A stretch of 64,000 nt of DNA from Devosia marina. Its GTDB lineage: Bacteria > Pseudomonadota > Alphaproteobacteria > Rhizobiales > Devosiaceae. Below, in pieces: positions 8,646 to 18,394 of this stretch; position 1 is the first letter of the stretch; each line of letters starts with the position of its first letter. The position numbers and the translations under genes were made by a program. Below the pieces are notes generated by a model, which worked only from the letters and a program-made list of their open reading frames with translations, had not been told where the DNA came from and searched no databases. The stretch lies in NCBI RefSeq assembly GCF_009758415.1, contig NZ_WQRF01000004.1, forward strand, positions 62,001-126,000, read 5' to 3'.

Positions 8646-8671
8646 TAGAGCCAGTGCCAGGGAGGGGAGCC

Positions 8672-9352
8672 ATGGCAAGACACAGCAATGCGGCAACCAT
8701 CGGGGCCGGACCGGCCTCGGTCAAGAAGACGGCTTATGAGCGGTTCCAGCAGGAACTGCTCGCCGGTCGTCTGCGCCCCGGCCAGGTGGTGTCACAGCGC
8801 GATCTGGTGCAGACGCTGGGGCTCTCCATCGGCGCCCTGCGCGAGCTCCTGCCGCGGCTCGAAGCCGAGGGCCTGCTCAATGTAATGCCGCAGCGGGGCA
8901 TCCAGATCACCACCATCGATCTGCCGATGATCCGCGACGCCTATCAGATGCGCATGGCCTTCGAGCGCGAGGCGGCCCTGTTCGCCGTGGACCGGATGCC
9001 CGATGCCTTGGTCGAGGAGCAAAAGCGGCTGCATCTGGAAAGTCTGGAACGGCTCAAGACCGACCGCACCCCGGCCTTTTTCGAGGAGAGCCAGGATGTC
9101 GACAGCCGCTTTCATGAGTTGCTGGTGGACTTCACGCAGAACGAGCTGCTGATCCAGGCCTATGATCTCAATTCCATCCGGGTGCGCCTGATCAAGCTGG
9201 ACCGGATTACCCTCTCGGCCACCACCCTGCCCGCGGCCTTTGGCGATCACCTGGCTATTATCGATGCCATTCTTGAGCGTGATCGCTGGAAAGCGGCCGC
9301 GGCCATGGAAACCCATATCCGCAATGCACGCGAGCGCGCCCTGGCAATCTAG
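8672..9352 (+). CDS. GntR family transcriptional regulator (FCD/FadR subfamily)
   Basis: 226 residues. An N-terminal winged helix (about residues 18-85: AYERFQQELLAGRLRPGQVVSQRDL...) is followed by an all-helical FCD ligand domain with conserved Asp/His positions (DSRFHELLV, FGDHLAIIDAI, METHIRNA) that usually hold a metal and a sugar acid or organic acid. The start is ATG 8672, preceded by GGAGGGG; a GTG 18 bases upstream is less likely. It lies 26 bp after the aldolase gene and probably controls the divergent TRAP/aldolase promoters through the palindrome at 7683. Confidence 0.9.
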   Translation: MARHSNAATIGAGPASVKKTAYERFQQELLAGRLRPGQVVSQRDLVQTLGLSIGALRELLPRLEAEGLLNVMPQRGIQITTIDLPMIRDAYQMRMAFEREAALFAVDRMPDALVEEQKRLHLESLERLKTDRTPAFFEESQDVDSRFHELLVDFTQNELLIQAYDLNSIRVRLIKLDRITLSATTLPAAFGDHLAIIDAILERDRWKAAAAMETHIRNARERALAI

Positions 9353-9385
9353 CCGCGCGCCGCACTTCAGTACCTGATCGAGACC

Positions 9386-12052
9386 GTGACCAAACTGCGT
9401 CCCATCGCGCTCCGCTGCGAGCATCATGCTGCCCCCATGGGCCTCAATCGCCCGGCACCCCGGTTCGACTGGGCATTGGAGGGAGGTGGCCACAATCGCT
9501 GCCAGAGCGCCTTTCGATTGGTGGTTGGGGCGGGCGAGACAGTGCTGTGGGATAGCGGCAAGGTTCGGTCCTCCCGGACCCGGCAGATCGAATATGCCGG
9601 CGACGTGCTGGCGTCGGACATGCAGTGCGCCTGGACCGTCATGGTCTGGAATGAGGAGGATGCCGCATCGGACTGGGCGGACGCGCAGCATTTCCGCACC
9701 GGGCTGATGCAGCCGGAGGACTGGCAGGCGCAGTGGATCGCCCGCTATTTCGTGCTTCCGGCAGGGCGAGAAGCGCCCGCCGATAACACCTATGACAATC
9801 GCTGGCAGGCGCGGCCGGCCGATCATCTGCGGCGGGATTTTGCGACCGCGGAAAGACCGGTGCGCGCCACCGCCTATGTCTCTGCACTGGGTCTTTATGA
9901 ACTCTATCTCAACGGTGAGCGGGTCGACGATGCGGTGATGGCGCCGGGCTGGACCGACTATCACCAGCGGGTGGAATATCAATCCTACGACGTGACCGAT
10001 ATGGTGGTGGCTGGCGCCAACACCATTGGCGCCCTTGTCGGCGAGGGGTGGTATTCGGGCCGTGTCGGGCACAACCAACGTCGCGCTGGCAATCATTATG
10101 GCGGCCGGCCTGCCCTACTTTGCCAGCTTCATCTAGAGTACGCCGATGGACGGATCGAAACCATCGTTTCCGACAAGCAGTGGACCACCAGCCAGGGACC
10201 GGTCTGCTACAGCGATTTCCTGATGGGCGAGCAATATGATGCACGCCTTGAGATGCCGGGCTGGACCGAGCCAGGATTTGATGCCTCGCGCTGGCAGCCG
10301 GTGGAGGTGTTCGCCCCCGATCCGCGCCCGCCGCATCTCGAAGCGAGCCGCGCACCGCAGGTGCGCGAGACCGTGCGATTTGAGGGGCGCTATCTGCGAC
10401 AGGCTAAGACCGGCGGACACATCTATGATTTCGGGCAGAATATTGCCGGCTATGTCGCGCTGGAGCTGAGCGGAAAGGCCGGTGACCGGTTCACCCTGCG
10501 CCATGGCGAAGTCCTTGATGGCGAGGGCGAACTATATGTCGCCAATCTGCGCCATGCCGTAGCGACCGATCACTACATCGCCAAGGGGGAAGGCCGCGAG
10601 CATTTCAAGCCGCGTTTCACCTTCCATGGTTTCCGCTATGCCGAACTGACCCTGCCAGATGGTTCGTCTCCTGATGATGTGACCCTGACCGGCATTGCCA
10701 TACATAATGACCTGCCTCGCACCGCGTCGATGCGCACCGGCTTGGATATGGTCAACCAGCTGCTGTCCAATATCGAGTGGAGTCAGCGCGACAATTTCAT
10801 CTCGGTGCCTACCGACTGTCCGCAGCGCGACGAACGCTATGGATGGAGCGCGGACGCGCAGGTGTTCTGGAAGACGGCCGGCTATGTGATGGATGTCTCG
10901 GCTTTTCTCGAAAAGTGGTTCGAGGACATTGCCGAGGCGCAACTGCCCGATGGCGCCTTCACCGACGTGGCGCCTTCCAAGCCGCTCAACCCCTATAGGA
11001 TTACCGCGCAACCGGGCGCGCCTGGCTGGGGCGACGCGCCGGTCATTCTCGCCTGGCAGCATTGGCTGCGCTATGGCGACAGGGCGCTGGTGGAAAAGCA
11101 CTATGACCGCCTGGTCGCCTGGCTGAAACACATTGCCGATGCCAATCCGGACCATTTGCGCATCAATGCCGTCTACAACAATTATGGCGACTGGCTGAGT
11201 GTCGGCCCCGCCTCGGACCGCACCATGGTGGCAACGGCCTATTGGGTGCTGGTGGCCGACCTGATGGCAAAACTCTCCGGCGTAGCCGGGCGTGCCGATA
11301 TGGTCGCGCATTACAAGGCGCAGGCCAAAGCCGTGCGCGCTGCGTTCATTGCGGCCTTTGTCGATGATGATGGCCGTATCACGGGCGATACGCAGACCGC
11401 GTATCTGCTGGCGCTCGATTTTGCGATCCTGCCCGCAGACCTGCACAGGAAAGCCGCCGCGCATTTGCTGCGCAAACTCGATGAAGCCGAAGGGCACTTG
11501 CAGACCGGGTTCCTGGGGGTGAAGCATCTTTGCCCAGTGCTGAGCGATATCGGGTCGCCGCAACGCGCCTATGACCTGCTTCTGAACGAGACCTATCCCA
11601 GTTGGGGCTTTTCCATTGCCCAGGGCGCCACCACGATCTGGGAGCGCTGGGATGGCTGGACGCGAGAAAACGGCTTTCAGAGCGCCAATATGAATTCGTT
11701 CAACCACTATGCCTATGGCGCGGTGGGTGAATGGCTCTATGCCCGCGTGGCCGGGATCGACTGGGATGAGGATGCCCCTGGCTTTTCTTCCATCCGCATG
11801 CGCCCGCTATTCGACAAGCGGCTGGGCTGGATAGAGGCGCATTACGATGCCCCCACCGGCCGGATCGAAAGCGCCTGGCGGATCGCTGGGGAGATCGTCA
11901 CCTGGGACATCCGCATTCCGCCCAATTGCGCCGCGCGGATCGAATTGCCCCGAGCACCGCTCTCAATCCATGCGGGCGAGGCTGCCCTGCCCTTGACCGG
12001 CGCGACAACCACGCTCGGCTCGGGCCGCTATACACTGACAATCCCAATTTAG
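9386..12052 (+). CDS. Alpha-L-rhamnosidase, GH78
   Basis: 888 residues with the bacterial rhamnosidase layout: N-terminal beta domain, Bac_rhamnosid_N-type region (about 140-310, including YELYLNG and APGWTDY), a middle beta domain and the (alpha/alpha)6 catalytic barrel. The catalytic motif PTDCPQRDERYGW is intact, with Asp/Glu at about 482-483. It removes terminal alpha-L-rhamnose from glycans or glycosides. No signal peptide is visible, so it acts inside the cell on imported oligosaccharides. The GTG start at 9386 lacks a clear ribosome site. It sits 12 bp before a GH38 gene. Confidence 0.92.
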   Translation: MTKLRPIALRCEHHAAPMGLNRPAPRFDWALEGGGHNRCQSAFRLVVGAGETVLWDSGKVRSSRTRQIEYAGDVLASDMQCAWTVMVWNEEDAASDWADAQHFRTGLMQPEDWQAQWIARYFVLPAGREAPADNTYDNRWQARPADHLRRDFATAERPVRATAYVSALGLYELYLNGERVDDAVMAPGWTDYHQRVEYQSYDVTDMVVAGANTIGALVGEGWYSGRVGHNQRRAGNHYGGRPALLCQLHLEYADGRIETIVSDKQWTTSQGPVCYSDFLMGEQYDARLEMPGWTEPGFDASRWQPVEVFAPDPRPPHLEASRAPQVRETVRFEGRYLRQAKTGGHIYDFGQNIAGYVALELSGKAGDRFTLRHGEVLDGEGELYVANLRHAVATDHYIAKGEGREHFKPRFTFHGFRYAELTLPDGSSPDDVTLTGIAIHNDLPRTASMRTGLDMVNQLLSNIEWSQRDNFISVPTDCPQRDERYGWSADAQVFWKTAGYVMDVSAFLEKWFEDIAEAQLPDGAFTDVAPSKPLNPYRITAQPGAPGWGDAPVILAWQHWLRYGDRALVEKHYDRLVAWLKHIADANPDHLRINAVYNNYGDWLSVGPASDRTMVATAYWVLVADLMAKLSGVAGRADMVAHYKAQAKAVRAAFIAAFVDDDGRITGDTQTAYLLALDFAILPADLHRKAAAHLLRKLDEAEGHLQTGFLGVKHLCPVLSDIGSPQRAYDLLLNETYPSWGFSIAQGATTIWERWDGWTRENGFQSANMNSFNHYAYGAVGEWLYARVAGIDWDEDAPGFSSIRMRPLFDKRLGWIEAHYDAPTGRIESAWRIAGEIVTWDIRIPPNCAARIELPRAPLSIHAGEAALPLTGATTTLGSGRYTLTIPI

Positions 12053-12064
12053 ATCGAGAGTTTC

Positions 12065-14467
12065 ATGACCGAAGCGAAGCGTCCGCTGCTGCACATGATC
12101 GGCAACGCCCATCTGGACCCCGTCTGGCTCTGGCGCTGGCAGGAGGGATGCGCTGAAGCCATCGGCACCTGCTGGGCAGCGATCGACCGCCTGCGCGAGG
12201 GTGAGGGGTTTATCTTCACCAAGGGCGAAGCGCATATCTATCGATGGATCGAAGAGCTGGAGCCGGCGCTTTTTGCCGAGATCAAGCGCTATGTCGATGA
12301 AGGCCGTTGGATCATCGTCAATGGCTGGTGGATCCAGCCCGATTGCAATGTTCCCAATGGGGAAAGCGTGATCCGACAGGCGCTCTATGGCAAAGCGTAC
12401 TTCTTGGAGAAATTCGGGATCGAGCCGACGACCGGCTACAATGTCGACAGTTTCGGGCATCCCGGCACCTTTCCGATGCTGCTGCGTCATACCGGCTTTG
12501 CCAGCTACACCTTCATGCGGCCCGGCCCGCATGAAATGGACCTGCCCGGCGAACTGTTCACCTGGCAGTCACCGGATGGGTCTTCGCTGCCGGCCTTCCG
12601 CATCCAGGACGCCTACAACACCTCCAAGCGCTCGACGCCGCTATCGCCCAAGATCGATCAGCACTATGGCCATATGGACAAGCACGGACATGCGTTCATG
12701 TGCTTTTATGGCGTCGGCAATCACGGCGGAGCGCCGACCATCGACAATATCGAGGAGATCGAAAAGCGGATCGGGCGCGGGGAGGCCCTTGCCTACTCCG
12801 ATCCTGAACGGTTCTTCCACGAAGTTGATACAAGCGGTTTGCCGGTGGTGGAAAGCGCCCTGCAATTCCACGCCATTGGCTGCTATTCGGTAGCTTCGTC
12901 TCTCAAAGCGCTCAATCGCAAAGCGGAAAGCCTACTGGAACAGGCAGAGGCGGCTTCAGCACTGGCCCACAGGGCCACGGGCATTTCCTATCCGGCCGAG
13001 CAGTTTGCGTCGCTCTGGCAGATCGTGCTGTTCAACCAGTTCCACGACACGCTGGGCGGCACCAGCATCGAGTCGGCCTGTCTGGACAGCGAACGCGAAC
13101 TGGCGGGCGTCATTGCCGGTGCCGAAGCGCTGCTGAACGCTGCGGTGCGTCGTCTTGATGGCACCATTGCCCCGCCAATCGAACCGACCGACGCCACCTT
13201 CGTCGTGATGAATTTTGCGGGGACACCGTCGAACGGGCTGGTCGAGGCCGAGCCCTGGGTCGACAAGGACACGGAAACTCCCCGCTTGCTGCTCGATGAG
13301 GCGGGCATTTCCATTCCGTTCCAATATGTCGATCCGGCCGGCAAGACGACCGGCCTGCAGCGCCTCGCTTTTCCGCTCACTGTGCCGGCCTATGGATATC
13401 GCGTGCTGCGATTTGCGGCTGCCGATAAGGGCGTAAGCGCCCCCGGGGTCAGTTTCGGACAGCCCCACGCCGGGCCGCTGAAATTTGAAACCGATGGCTA
13501 TCTGCTCGAACTGTGCCGCGAGACCGGCGCCATCACGCGGTTGGTCAATCTTAGCAATGGCGTTGAGCTCTTTTCTGGTCGCGGTCACCGCGGGGTGATT
13601 GTCGACGACCCAAGCGACACCTGGACCCATGGCACGGACCGCTTCGGTTTCGAGGGGCGGGACATGACCTTGGAAGGCGTGAAGCTGGTGGAGAGCGGCC
13701 TTGTGCGGACCACCATAGAAGTGACCGCCAGCCACGGCGCGTCCCGTCTCGTCACCACCATAATATTGCCGATGGACGGATCGTTACCCGTCGAACTACG
13801 GGTGGCGCTGGACTGGCGCGAACAGCGGAAACTGTTGCGCCTCGCCTATCCGCTGGGTGGGAAGGAATTCGAGTATGAGGTGGCAGGCGGCTGGGATAGC
13901 ACCCCTGGCACGGGCCGCGAAGTGCCCGGACAGCGTTGGGTGCGTGTCAGCGCCGCAGCGCACGATGTCGCTTTGGTCAACGACGCCAAATATTCCTATG
14001 CGGCGCTGGACGGCACCCTCTACCTGACGGCTGTTCGTTCCCCGATCTTCGCCCATCACGACCCGATCCCGGCAGAGGATGGTGCGCGCTATCGCTATAT
14101 GGACCAGGGAGAGCAAATGTTCTCGATCCTGCTGCAGGCCGCGCCGAAGCTCGACCGGCAAGAGGCTGCCACATTGGCAGAGCGCCTCAACAAGCCGCTG
14201 GTGACCACCCCGCATGTGAGCCGCGGCGGAACTGGCGATCATGCTGGACAATGGCAGCCTGTCGCAAGCGAAGGCGGCATGGTCACCGCGCTCAAGGGCG
14301 CAGAGGATGGAAATGCGCTGATTGCACGGGTTTTGGACTTGTCGGGCGATGGGGCAACTGTGGCGCTCGGCGCTGAGGCGGCGCGTGTGGCTCCACGCGG
14401 CATTGCCACCCTTCGACTGAGCGAGGACCAACTGGTTCAATGCGATGGAATGGAGCGGCCGGTCTAG
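12065..14467 (+). CDS. Alpha-mannosidase, GH38
   Basis: 800 residues. The zinc-site and catalytic motifs of GH38 are present: NAHLDPVWLW near residues 14-23 (His16 and Asp18 as metal ligands) and GYNVDSFGHPG with the nucleophile at about D128; the FNQFHDTLGG stretch follows in the middle domain. It hydrolyses alpha-mannosides with retention. There is no signal peptide, so it is cytoplasmic. It starts 12 bp after the rhamnosidase stop, so the pair is probably co-transcribed to dismantle mannose- and rhamnose-containing oligosaccharides. Confidence 0.92.
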   Translation: MTEAKRPLLHMIGNAHLDPVWLWRWQEGCAEAIGTCWAAIDRLREGEGFIFTKGEAHIYRWIEELEPALFAEIKRYVDEGRWIIVNGWWIQPDCNVPNGESVIRQALYGKAYFLEKFGIEPTTGYNVDSFGHPGTFPMLLRHTGFASYTFMRPGPHEMDLPGELFTWQSPDGSSLPAFRIQDAYNTSKRSTPLSPKIDQHYGHMDKHGHAFMCFYGVGNHGGAPTIDNIEEIEKRIGRGEALAYSDPERFFHEVDTSGLPVVESALQFHAIGCYSVASSLKALNRKAESLLEQAEAASALAHRATGISYPAEQFASLWQIVLFNQFHDTLGGTSIESACLDSERELAGVIAGAEALLNAAVRRLDGTIAPPIEPTDATFVVMNFAGTPSNGLVEAEPWVDKDTETPRLLLDEAGISIPFQYVDPAGKTTGLQRLAFPLTVPAYGYRVLRFAAADKGVSAPGVSFGQPHAGPLKFETDGYLLELCRETGAITRLVNLSNGVELFSGRGHRGVIVDDPSDTWTHGTDRFGFEGRDMTLEGVKLVESGLVRTTIEVTASHGASRLVTTIILPMDGSLPVELRVALDWREQRKLLRLAYPLGGKEFEYEVAGGWDSTPGTGREVPGQRWVRVSAAAHDVALVNDAKYSYAALDGTLYLTAVRSPIFAHHDPIPAEDGARYRYMDQGEQMFSILLQAAPKLDRQEAATLAERLNKPLVTTPHVSRGGTGDHAGQWQPVASEGGMVTALKGAEDGNALIARVLDLSGDGATVALGAEAARVAPRGIATLRLSEDQLVQCDGMERPV

Positions 14468-14498
14468 GCCATTGCGGATGTTGCTGGAGCACCAGCTT

Positions 14499-14538
14499 CT
14501 GCGCCCCAAATCTTTCATGGGAGTGGGCTGGGGCGCAG
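14499..14538. terminator. Candidate hairpin between convergent GH38 and pcaF genes
   Basis: Inverted repeat CTGCGCCCC ... GGGGCGCAG (9-bp arms, 22-base loop) in the 108-bp gap between two convergent genes. There is no clear T-tract, so termination at this site is plausible but not certain. Confidence 0.4.
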
Positions 14539-14575
14539 GACCAAAACGCCGGATTTCACCGTCTATCCCAGGCTT

Positions 14576-15778
14576 CTAGGCACGTTCGAGGCCGATGGCG
14601 ATGCCCTGCCCCACACCGATGCACATGGTTGCCAGCCCCCGCCGCTTGCCGGAAAGGCTGAGTTCGAGCGCCGCCGTGCCGGTGATGCGGGCGCCGCTCA
14701 TGCCGAGCGGATGCCCGAGGGCTATGGCGCCGCCATTGGGGTTCACGCGGGGATCGTCCTCGGCAATGCCCAGATCGCGCAAGACGGCGATGCCCTGGCT
14801 GGCAAAGGCCTCGTTGAGTTCGATCACATCGAAATCGGCCTGGGTTAGTCCCAGGCGCGCGAACAGTTTCTTGCTGGCGGGCGCCGGGCCCATGCCCATG
14901 ATGCGCGGCGGTACGCCGGCGGTGGCGCCGCCCAGAATGCGGGCAATGGGCGTCAGGCCATGCTTTTTTGCGGCCGCTTCCGAAGCGATGATCAGCGCAG
15001 CCGCGCCGTCATTGACGCCCGAAGCATTGCCGGCGGTGACGGTGCCATTGGGGAACAGCGCCTTGAGCTTGGCCAGGGTCCCGACAGTGGTGCCGGCGCG
15101 CGGATGCTCGTCGGTATCGACCACGACCGGGTCGCCCTTGCGCTGCGGGATGGTGACAGGAGTAATTTCCTGCGCCAGCCGTCCGGTCTGCTGTGCGGCC
15201 ACGGCGCGCTCCTGGCTGCGAACCGCAAATTCGTCCTGTGCCTCGCGGCTGACGCCGAATTCCTGCGCCACATTCTCGCCGGTCTCGGGCATGGAATCTG
15301 TGCCATGCAGCTTGTCCATCAGCGGGTTGACGAAGCGCCAGCCAATGGTGGTGTCGTAGATTTCGGCATTGCGCGAAAATGCGGTAGTCGCCTTGGGCAT
15401 GACGAAGGGAGCCCGGCTCATGGACTCGGTGCCGCCGGCGATGATGAGGTCCGCTTCACCCGACTTGATCGCGCGCGCCGCGGTGATCACCGCATCCATG
15501 CCCGAGCCGCAGAGCCGGTTGATGGTGGTACCGGTGACGCCGACCGGCAGGCCCGCCAGCAGCGCACTCATGCGGGCGACATTGCGGTTTTCTTCGCCAG
15601 CGCCATTGGCATTGCCGAAGATGACGTCGTCGACGGCTTCCCAGTCCACCGATGCGTGCTCGGCCATCAGCGCCTTGAGGGGGATGGCGCCGAGGTCATC
15701 GGGACGAACAGCGGAGAGTGAACCGCCAAAGCGGCCGATGGGGGTGCGCTTATAGGCGCAAATAAAAGCTTCGGTCAT
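14576..15778 (-). CDS. pcaF: 3-oxoadipyl-CoA thiolase
   Basis: 400-residue thiolase with the acylated Cys in NRLCGSGMDA (C90), the His in GGAIALGHPLG and the second Cys in MCIGVGQG. It cleaves 3-oxoadipyl-CoA with CoA to succinyl-CoA and acetyl-CoA, the last step of the beta-ketoadipate pathway. It follows pcaJ with a one-base gap, giving the operon order pcaI-pcaJ-pcaF, which together with the nearby pcaDCHGB genes separates it from generic acetyl-CoA acetyltransferases. Confidence 0.92.
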   Translation of the reverse strand: MTEAFICAYKRTPIGRFGGSLSAVRPDDLGAIPLKALMAEHASVDWEAVDDVIFGNANGAGEENRNVARMSALLAGLPVGVTGTTINRLCGSGMDAVITAARAIKSGEADLIIAGGTESMSRAPFVMPKATTAFSRNAEIYDTTIGWRFVNPLMDKLHGTDSMPETGENVAQEFGVSREAQDEFAVRSQERAVAAQQTGRLAQEITPVTIPQRKGDPVVVDTDEHPRAGTTVGTLAKLKALFPNGTVTAGNASGVNDGAAALIIASEAAAKKHGLTPIARILGGATAGVPPRIMGMGPAPASKKLFARLGLTQADFDVIELNEAFASQGIAVLRDLGIAEDDPRVNPNGGAIALGHPLGMSGARITGTAALELSLSGKRRGLATMCIGVGQGIAIGLERA

Positions 15779-15779
15779 C

Positions 15780-16451
15780 TCACAGCTCCGGGGCGACGAG
15801 GTCGCCGATCTGGTCGGGCAGCACCAGTTCGGCGCCGGTCACGGCCTGCAGTTCCGCAACGCTCATCGTGGGCAGCTTTTCGCGCAGCACGAAGCGTTCA
15901 TCTTCAATGTCCAGGACCGCCAGGCTGGTATAGACGCGGGTGACGCAACCCACCCCGGTCAGCGGCAGGGCGCAGCGCTTGACCAGCTTGGGCCGTCCAT
16001 CCTTGGTGACATGGTCCGTGATGACGGCCACGCGCTTGGCGCCATGCACCAGATCCATCGCCCCGCCCACCGCCGGCACACCCTTGGGGCCGGTCGACCA
16101 GTTGGCGAGGTCGCCATTTTCGGCCACTTCATAGGTCCCCAGGATCGCCACATCGAGATGCCCGCCGCGCACCATGCCGAAGCTGTCGGCGTGATGGAAG
16201 AAGGCGGCGCCGGGCCGAAGCGTGATCGCTTTCTTGCCGGCATTGATGAGGTCCCAGTCCTCCTCGCCGGGCGCGGGGGCTTCACCGAAATTGAGCACGC
16301 CATTTTCGGTATGGAAGATGGCCTGCTTGCCGGGCGGCTGGAACTTGGCGACCATTTCGGGGAAGCCGATGCCTAGGTTCACATAGGCACCGTCCTCGAT
16401 GTCCTGCGCGGCGCGCCAGGCGATCTGGGCGTTGGAAAGCTTGCTGGTCAT
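15780..16451 (-). CDS. pcaJ: 3-oxoadipate CoA-transferase subunit B
   Basis: 223 residues, the beta subunit of a class I CoA-transferase. It carries the family stretch with the catalytic Glu in FHTENGVL and the glycine-rich VNLGIGFPEMV segment. With PcaI it transfers CoA from succinyl-CoA to 3-oxoadipate. Its ATG overlaps the stop of pcaI by ATGA (16448-16451). Confidence 0.92.
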   Translation of the reverse strand: MTSKLSNAQIAWRAAQDIEDGAYVNLGIGFPEMVAKFQPPGKQAIFHTENGVLNFGEAPAPGEEDWDLINAGKKAITLRPGAAFFHHADSFGMVRGGHLDVAILGTYEVAENGDLANWSTGPKGVPAVGGAMDLVHGAKRVAVITDHVTKDGRPKLVKRCALPLTGVGCVTRVYTSLAVLDIEDERFVLREKLPTMSVAELQAVTGAELVLPDQIGDLVAPEL

Positions 16452-17170
16452 GCGTAGGCCACTCCCTCGCGCATCAGCGCTTCTTCCTGTTTCGGATCGC
16501 TGACCTGAACAATGGCATCGACAAAAATACCGGGGGTCACGACATGCTCGGGATCGATGTCACCGGGCTGGACGATCTTGGTCGCCTGCACGATGGTTTT
16601 GGCGGCAGCGGCGGCCATCAGTGGCGAGAAATTGCGGGCCGCCTTGCGGTAAGTCAGATTGCCCAGTGTATCGGCCAGTTCGGCCTTGAGGATGGCGACG
16701 TCGGCTTTGAGCCAGCGTTCCTGCACATAGTGCTTACCATCGAACTCGGCCACCGGCTTGCCCTTGGCCACATCGGTGCCATAGCTGGCCGGCGTGTAAA
16801 AGGCCGGAATACCAGCGCCGGCGGCGCGGATGCGCTCGGCCAAGGTGCCCTGCGGCACCAGTTCGAGTCCGATTTCGCCGGCGAGATATTTCTCTGTGAA
16901 CGCGCGCGGATCGGCGGAACGGGGGAATGAGCAGATCATCTTTCCCACCATGCCCGCGTCGATCATGGCGGCAATACCGATGCGGCCATTGCCGGCATTG
17001 TTGTTGACGATCGTGAGGTTCTTAGGGCTGCCGTTGGCCTTGAAGCGGTCGATCAGCGCATGAATCAACTCGATCGGCGCGCCGGAACCGCCGAAGCCGC
17101 CCACCATAACCACCATGCCATCCTCAATACCGGCAATCGCCGCTTCGAGGTCCGGGACTGTCTTGTCCAT
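16448..17170 (-). CDS. pcaI: 3-oxoadipate CoA-transferase subunit A
   Basis: 240 residues, the alpha subunit of the CoA-transferase, with the GGFGGSGAPIELI glycine-rich segment near residue 22 and the NNNAGNGRIGIA stretch. It is first in the leftward pcaIJF operon. The 162-bp region upstream, towards pcaB, contains an inverted repeat that may be its operator. Confidence 0.92.
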   Translation of the reverse strand: MDKTVPDLEAAIAGIEDGMVVMVGGFGGSGAPIELIHALIDRFKANGSPKNLTIVNNNAGNGRIGIAAMIDAGMVGKMICSFPRSADPRAFTEKYLAGEIGLELVPQGTLAERIRAAGAGIPAFYTPASYGTDVAKGKPVAEFDGKHYVQERWLKADVAILKAELADTLGNLTYRKAARNFSPLMAAAAAKTIVQATKIVQPGDIDPEHVVTPGIFVDAIVQVSDPKQEEALMREGVAYA

Positions 17171-17268
17171 AGATCAACCATCCTTTCCGGTCTGGGGCGC
17201 AAGCCTGTTTTGACAGCATGGGCGTCACAACGGAAATGAAATGCGCGACACGATTTATAGTCCAGGAG

Positions 17269-17285
17269 TTATCGCTTGACGATAA
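17269..17285. promoter_or_regulatory. Candidate operator upstream of pcaIJF
   Basis: Perfect inverted repeat TTATCG-CTTGA-CGATAA in the 162-bp gap between pcaI and the end of pcaB. The element CGATAAC recurs at about 17325 and in the pcaD-pcaQ gap (20991). The repeat could be bound by PcaQ or an IclR/LysR-type regulator; which one is unknown. Confidence 0.45.
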
Positions 17286-17332
17286 ATTGCCGCGGATCTG
17301 CCAGAAACACGCTGTTTCGATAACCTGAACGA

Positions 17333-18361
17333 TCAGGCGAGGCGCAGTTGCTGCAGCAGATTTTCGGCCAGCCGCAGACTTGCACCGGTATTGACCAGCA
17401 TGGGAGGAAGGGTCAGCCATTCCAGCGTCCAGGCGGTACCGGAACGTTCGTTCTCATGCAGTTGGGCCTGCGCCAGCGTGCCGGACAGACCGGCATTGAA
17501 GCGACCCAAAGCGACCAGCACCTCGGCATTGACCGGGTTGGATTTGTGCGCCATGGCCGAGGAGCCACCGCCGCCCTCCAGCCGCACTGCGGCGATTTCG
17601 TTCTGCGCCAGCAGCGTCACATCGACACCCAGCTTGCCAAGGGCACCGGTGATCTGTGTGAGCAGGCCACCCAAGGCGATGATCGGGTCGCGTGTTGCCT
17701 GCCAGGGTGTAGCGAGTCCCAGGTCGAGGCGTTTCGCCATTCTGGCCGCGATGGCATTGCCATGCTCACCAAAGCTGGCCCTGTCGCCCACCGGGCCGCC
17801 GAGCTGAATGACCAGCAGGCTCCGCCGCAGGCTGGCGATGACCTGCAATTGGCGCTTGAGGGGTTCGGACCAACTGGCCAGCTTGGCGCCCCAGGTGGTG
17901 GGCAGCGCCACCTGCATGCGGGTGTGTGCCATCAACTCACGCGACCCATGCGCTTTGCCCAACGCGTCAAGCTGGTCGAGCAATCCGGTCAAGCGCGCTT
18001 CATAGACGTCGAAGATACGCGCCAGTTGCAGCATCAAGGCGGTGTCGACGACATCCTGGCTGGTGGCACCCTTGTGCAAGGCAGCCCGATGAGGCTCGGG
18101 CAATTGCGCTTTCAATTGCTTCACCAGAGCGGGAACGACTACGCCGTCCTGCGCCATTCCGGCTTCAAGACCGGGCCAATCCGGCTCGTACCCCTCAATC
18201 GCCTGGCCAATTGCGGTGGCGGCCGCTTCTCCGATCCAGCCGGTCTCAGCGCTTGCCTCGGCCAGGGCGCGCTCGAACGCCAGCATGGCGTCAAGCTGGG
18301 CAGCGTCGGAGAGCAGGGCTTCGACTTCAGGATCGCCAGCAAGCGTGGAGAGAAGGGTCAT
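17333..18361 (-). CDS. pcaB: 3-carboxy-cis,cis-muconate cycloisomerase
   Basis: 342 residues of the fumarase/aspartase superfamily. It shows the HKGATSQDVVDTAL segment and the signature loop GGSSAMAHKSNPVNAE with the catalytic Ser. It lactonises beta-carboxymuconate from protocatechuate cleavage to gamma-carboxymuconolactone. The start is ATG 18361 (MTLLSTLAG); an in-frame TTG 30 bases upstream is less likely. It is the last gene of pcaDCHGB, and its start lies 33 bp after what would be the normal end of pcaG. Confidence 0.9.
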   Translation of the reverse strand: MTLLSTLAGDPEVEALLSDAAQLDAMLAFERALAEASAETGWIGEAAATAIGQAIEGYEPDWPGLEAGMAQDGVVVPALVKQLKAQLPEPHRAALHKGATSQDVVDTALMLQLARIFDVYEARLTGLLDQLDALGKAHGSRELMAHTRMQVALPTTWGAKLASWSEPLKRQLQVIASLRRSLLVIQLGGPVGDRASFGEHGNAIAARMAKRLDLGLATPWQATRDPIIALGGLLTQITGALGKLGVDVTLLAQNEIAAVRLEGGGGSSAMAHKSNPVNAEVLVALGRFNAGLSGTLAQAQLHENERSGTAWTLEWLTLPPMLVNTGASLRLAENLLQQLRLA

Positions 18362-18394
18362 CGCTTTTCCGTTGTTGTGGAGCGCCAACACCCC

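Noticed and set aside
15780-17170. Acetoacetate CoA-transferase (AtoDA/ScoAB) instead of PcaIJ
   Set aside because: The sequences alone do not exclude it, but the coupling to PcaF and the adjacent complete pca set make 3-oxoadipate the better substrate.
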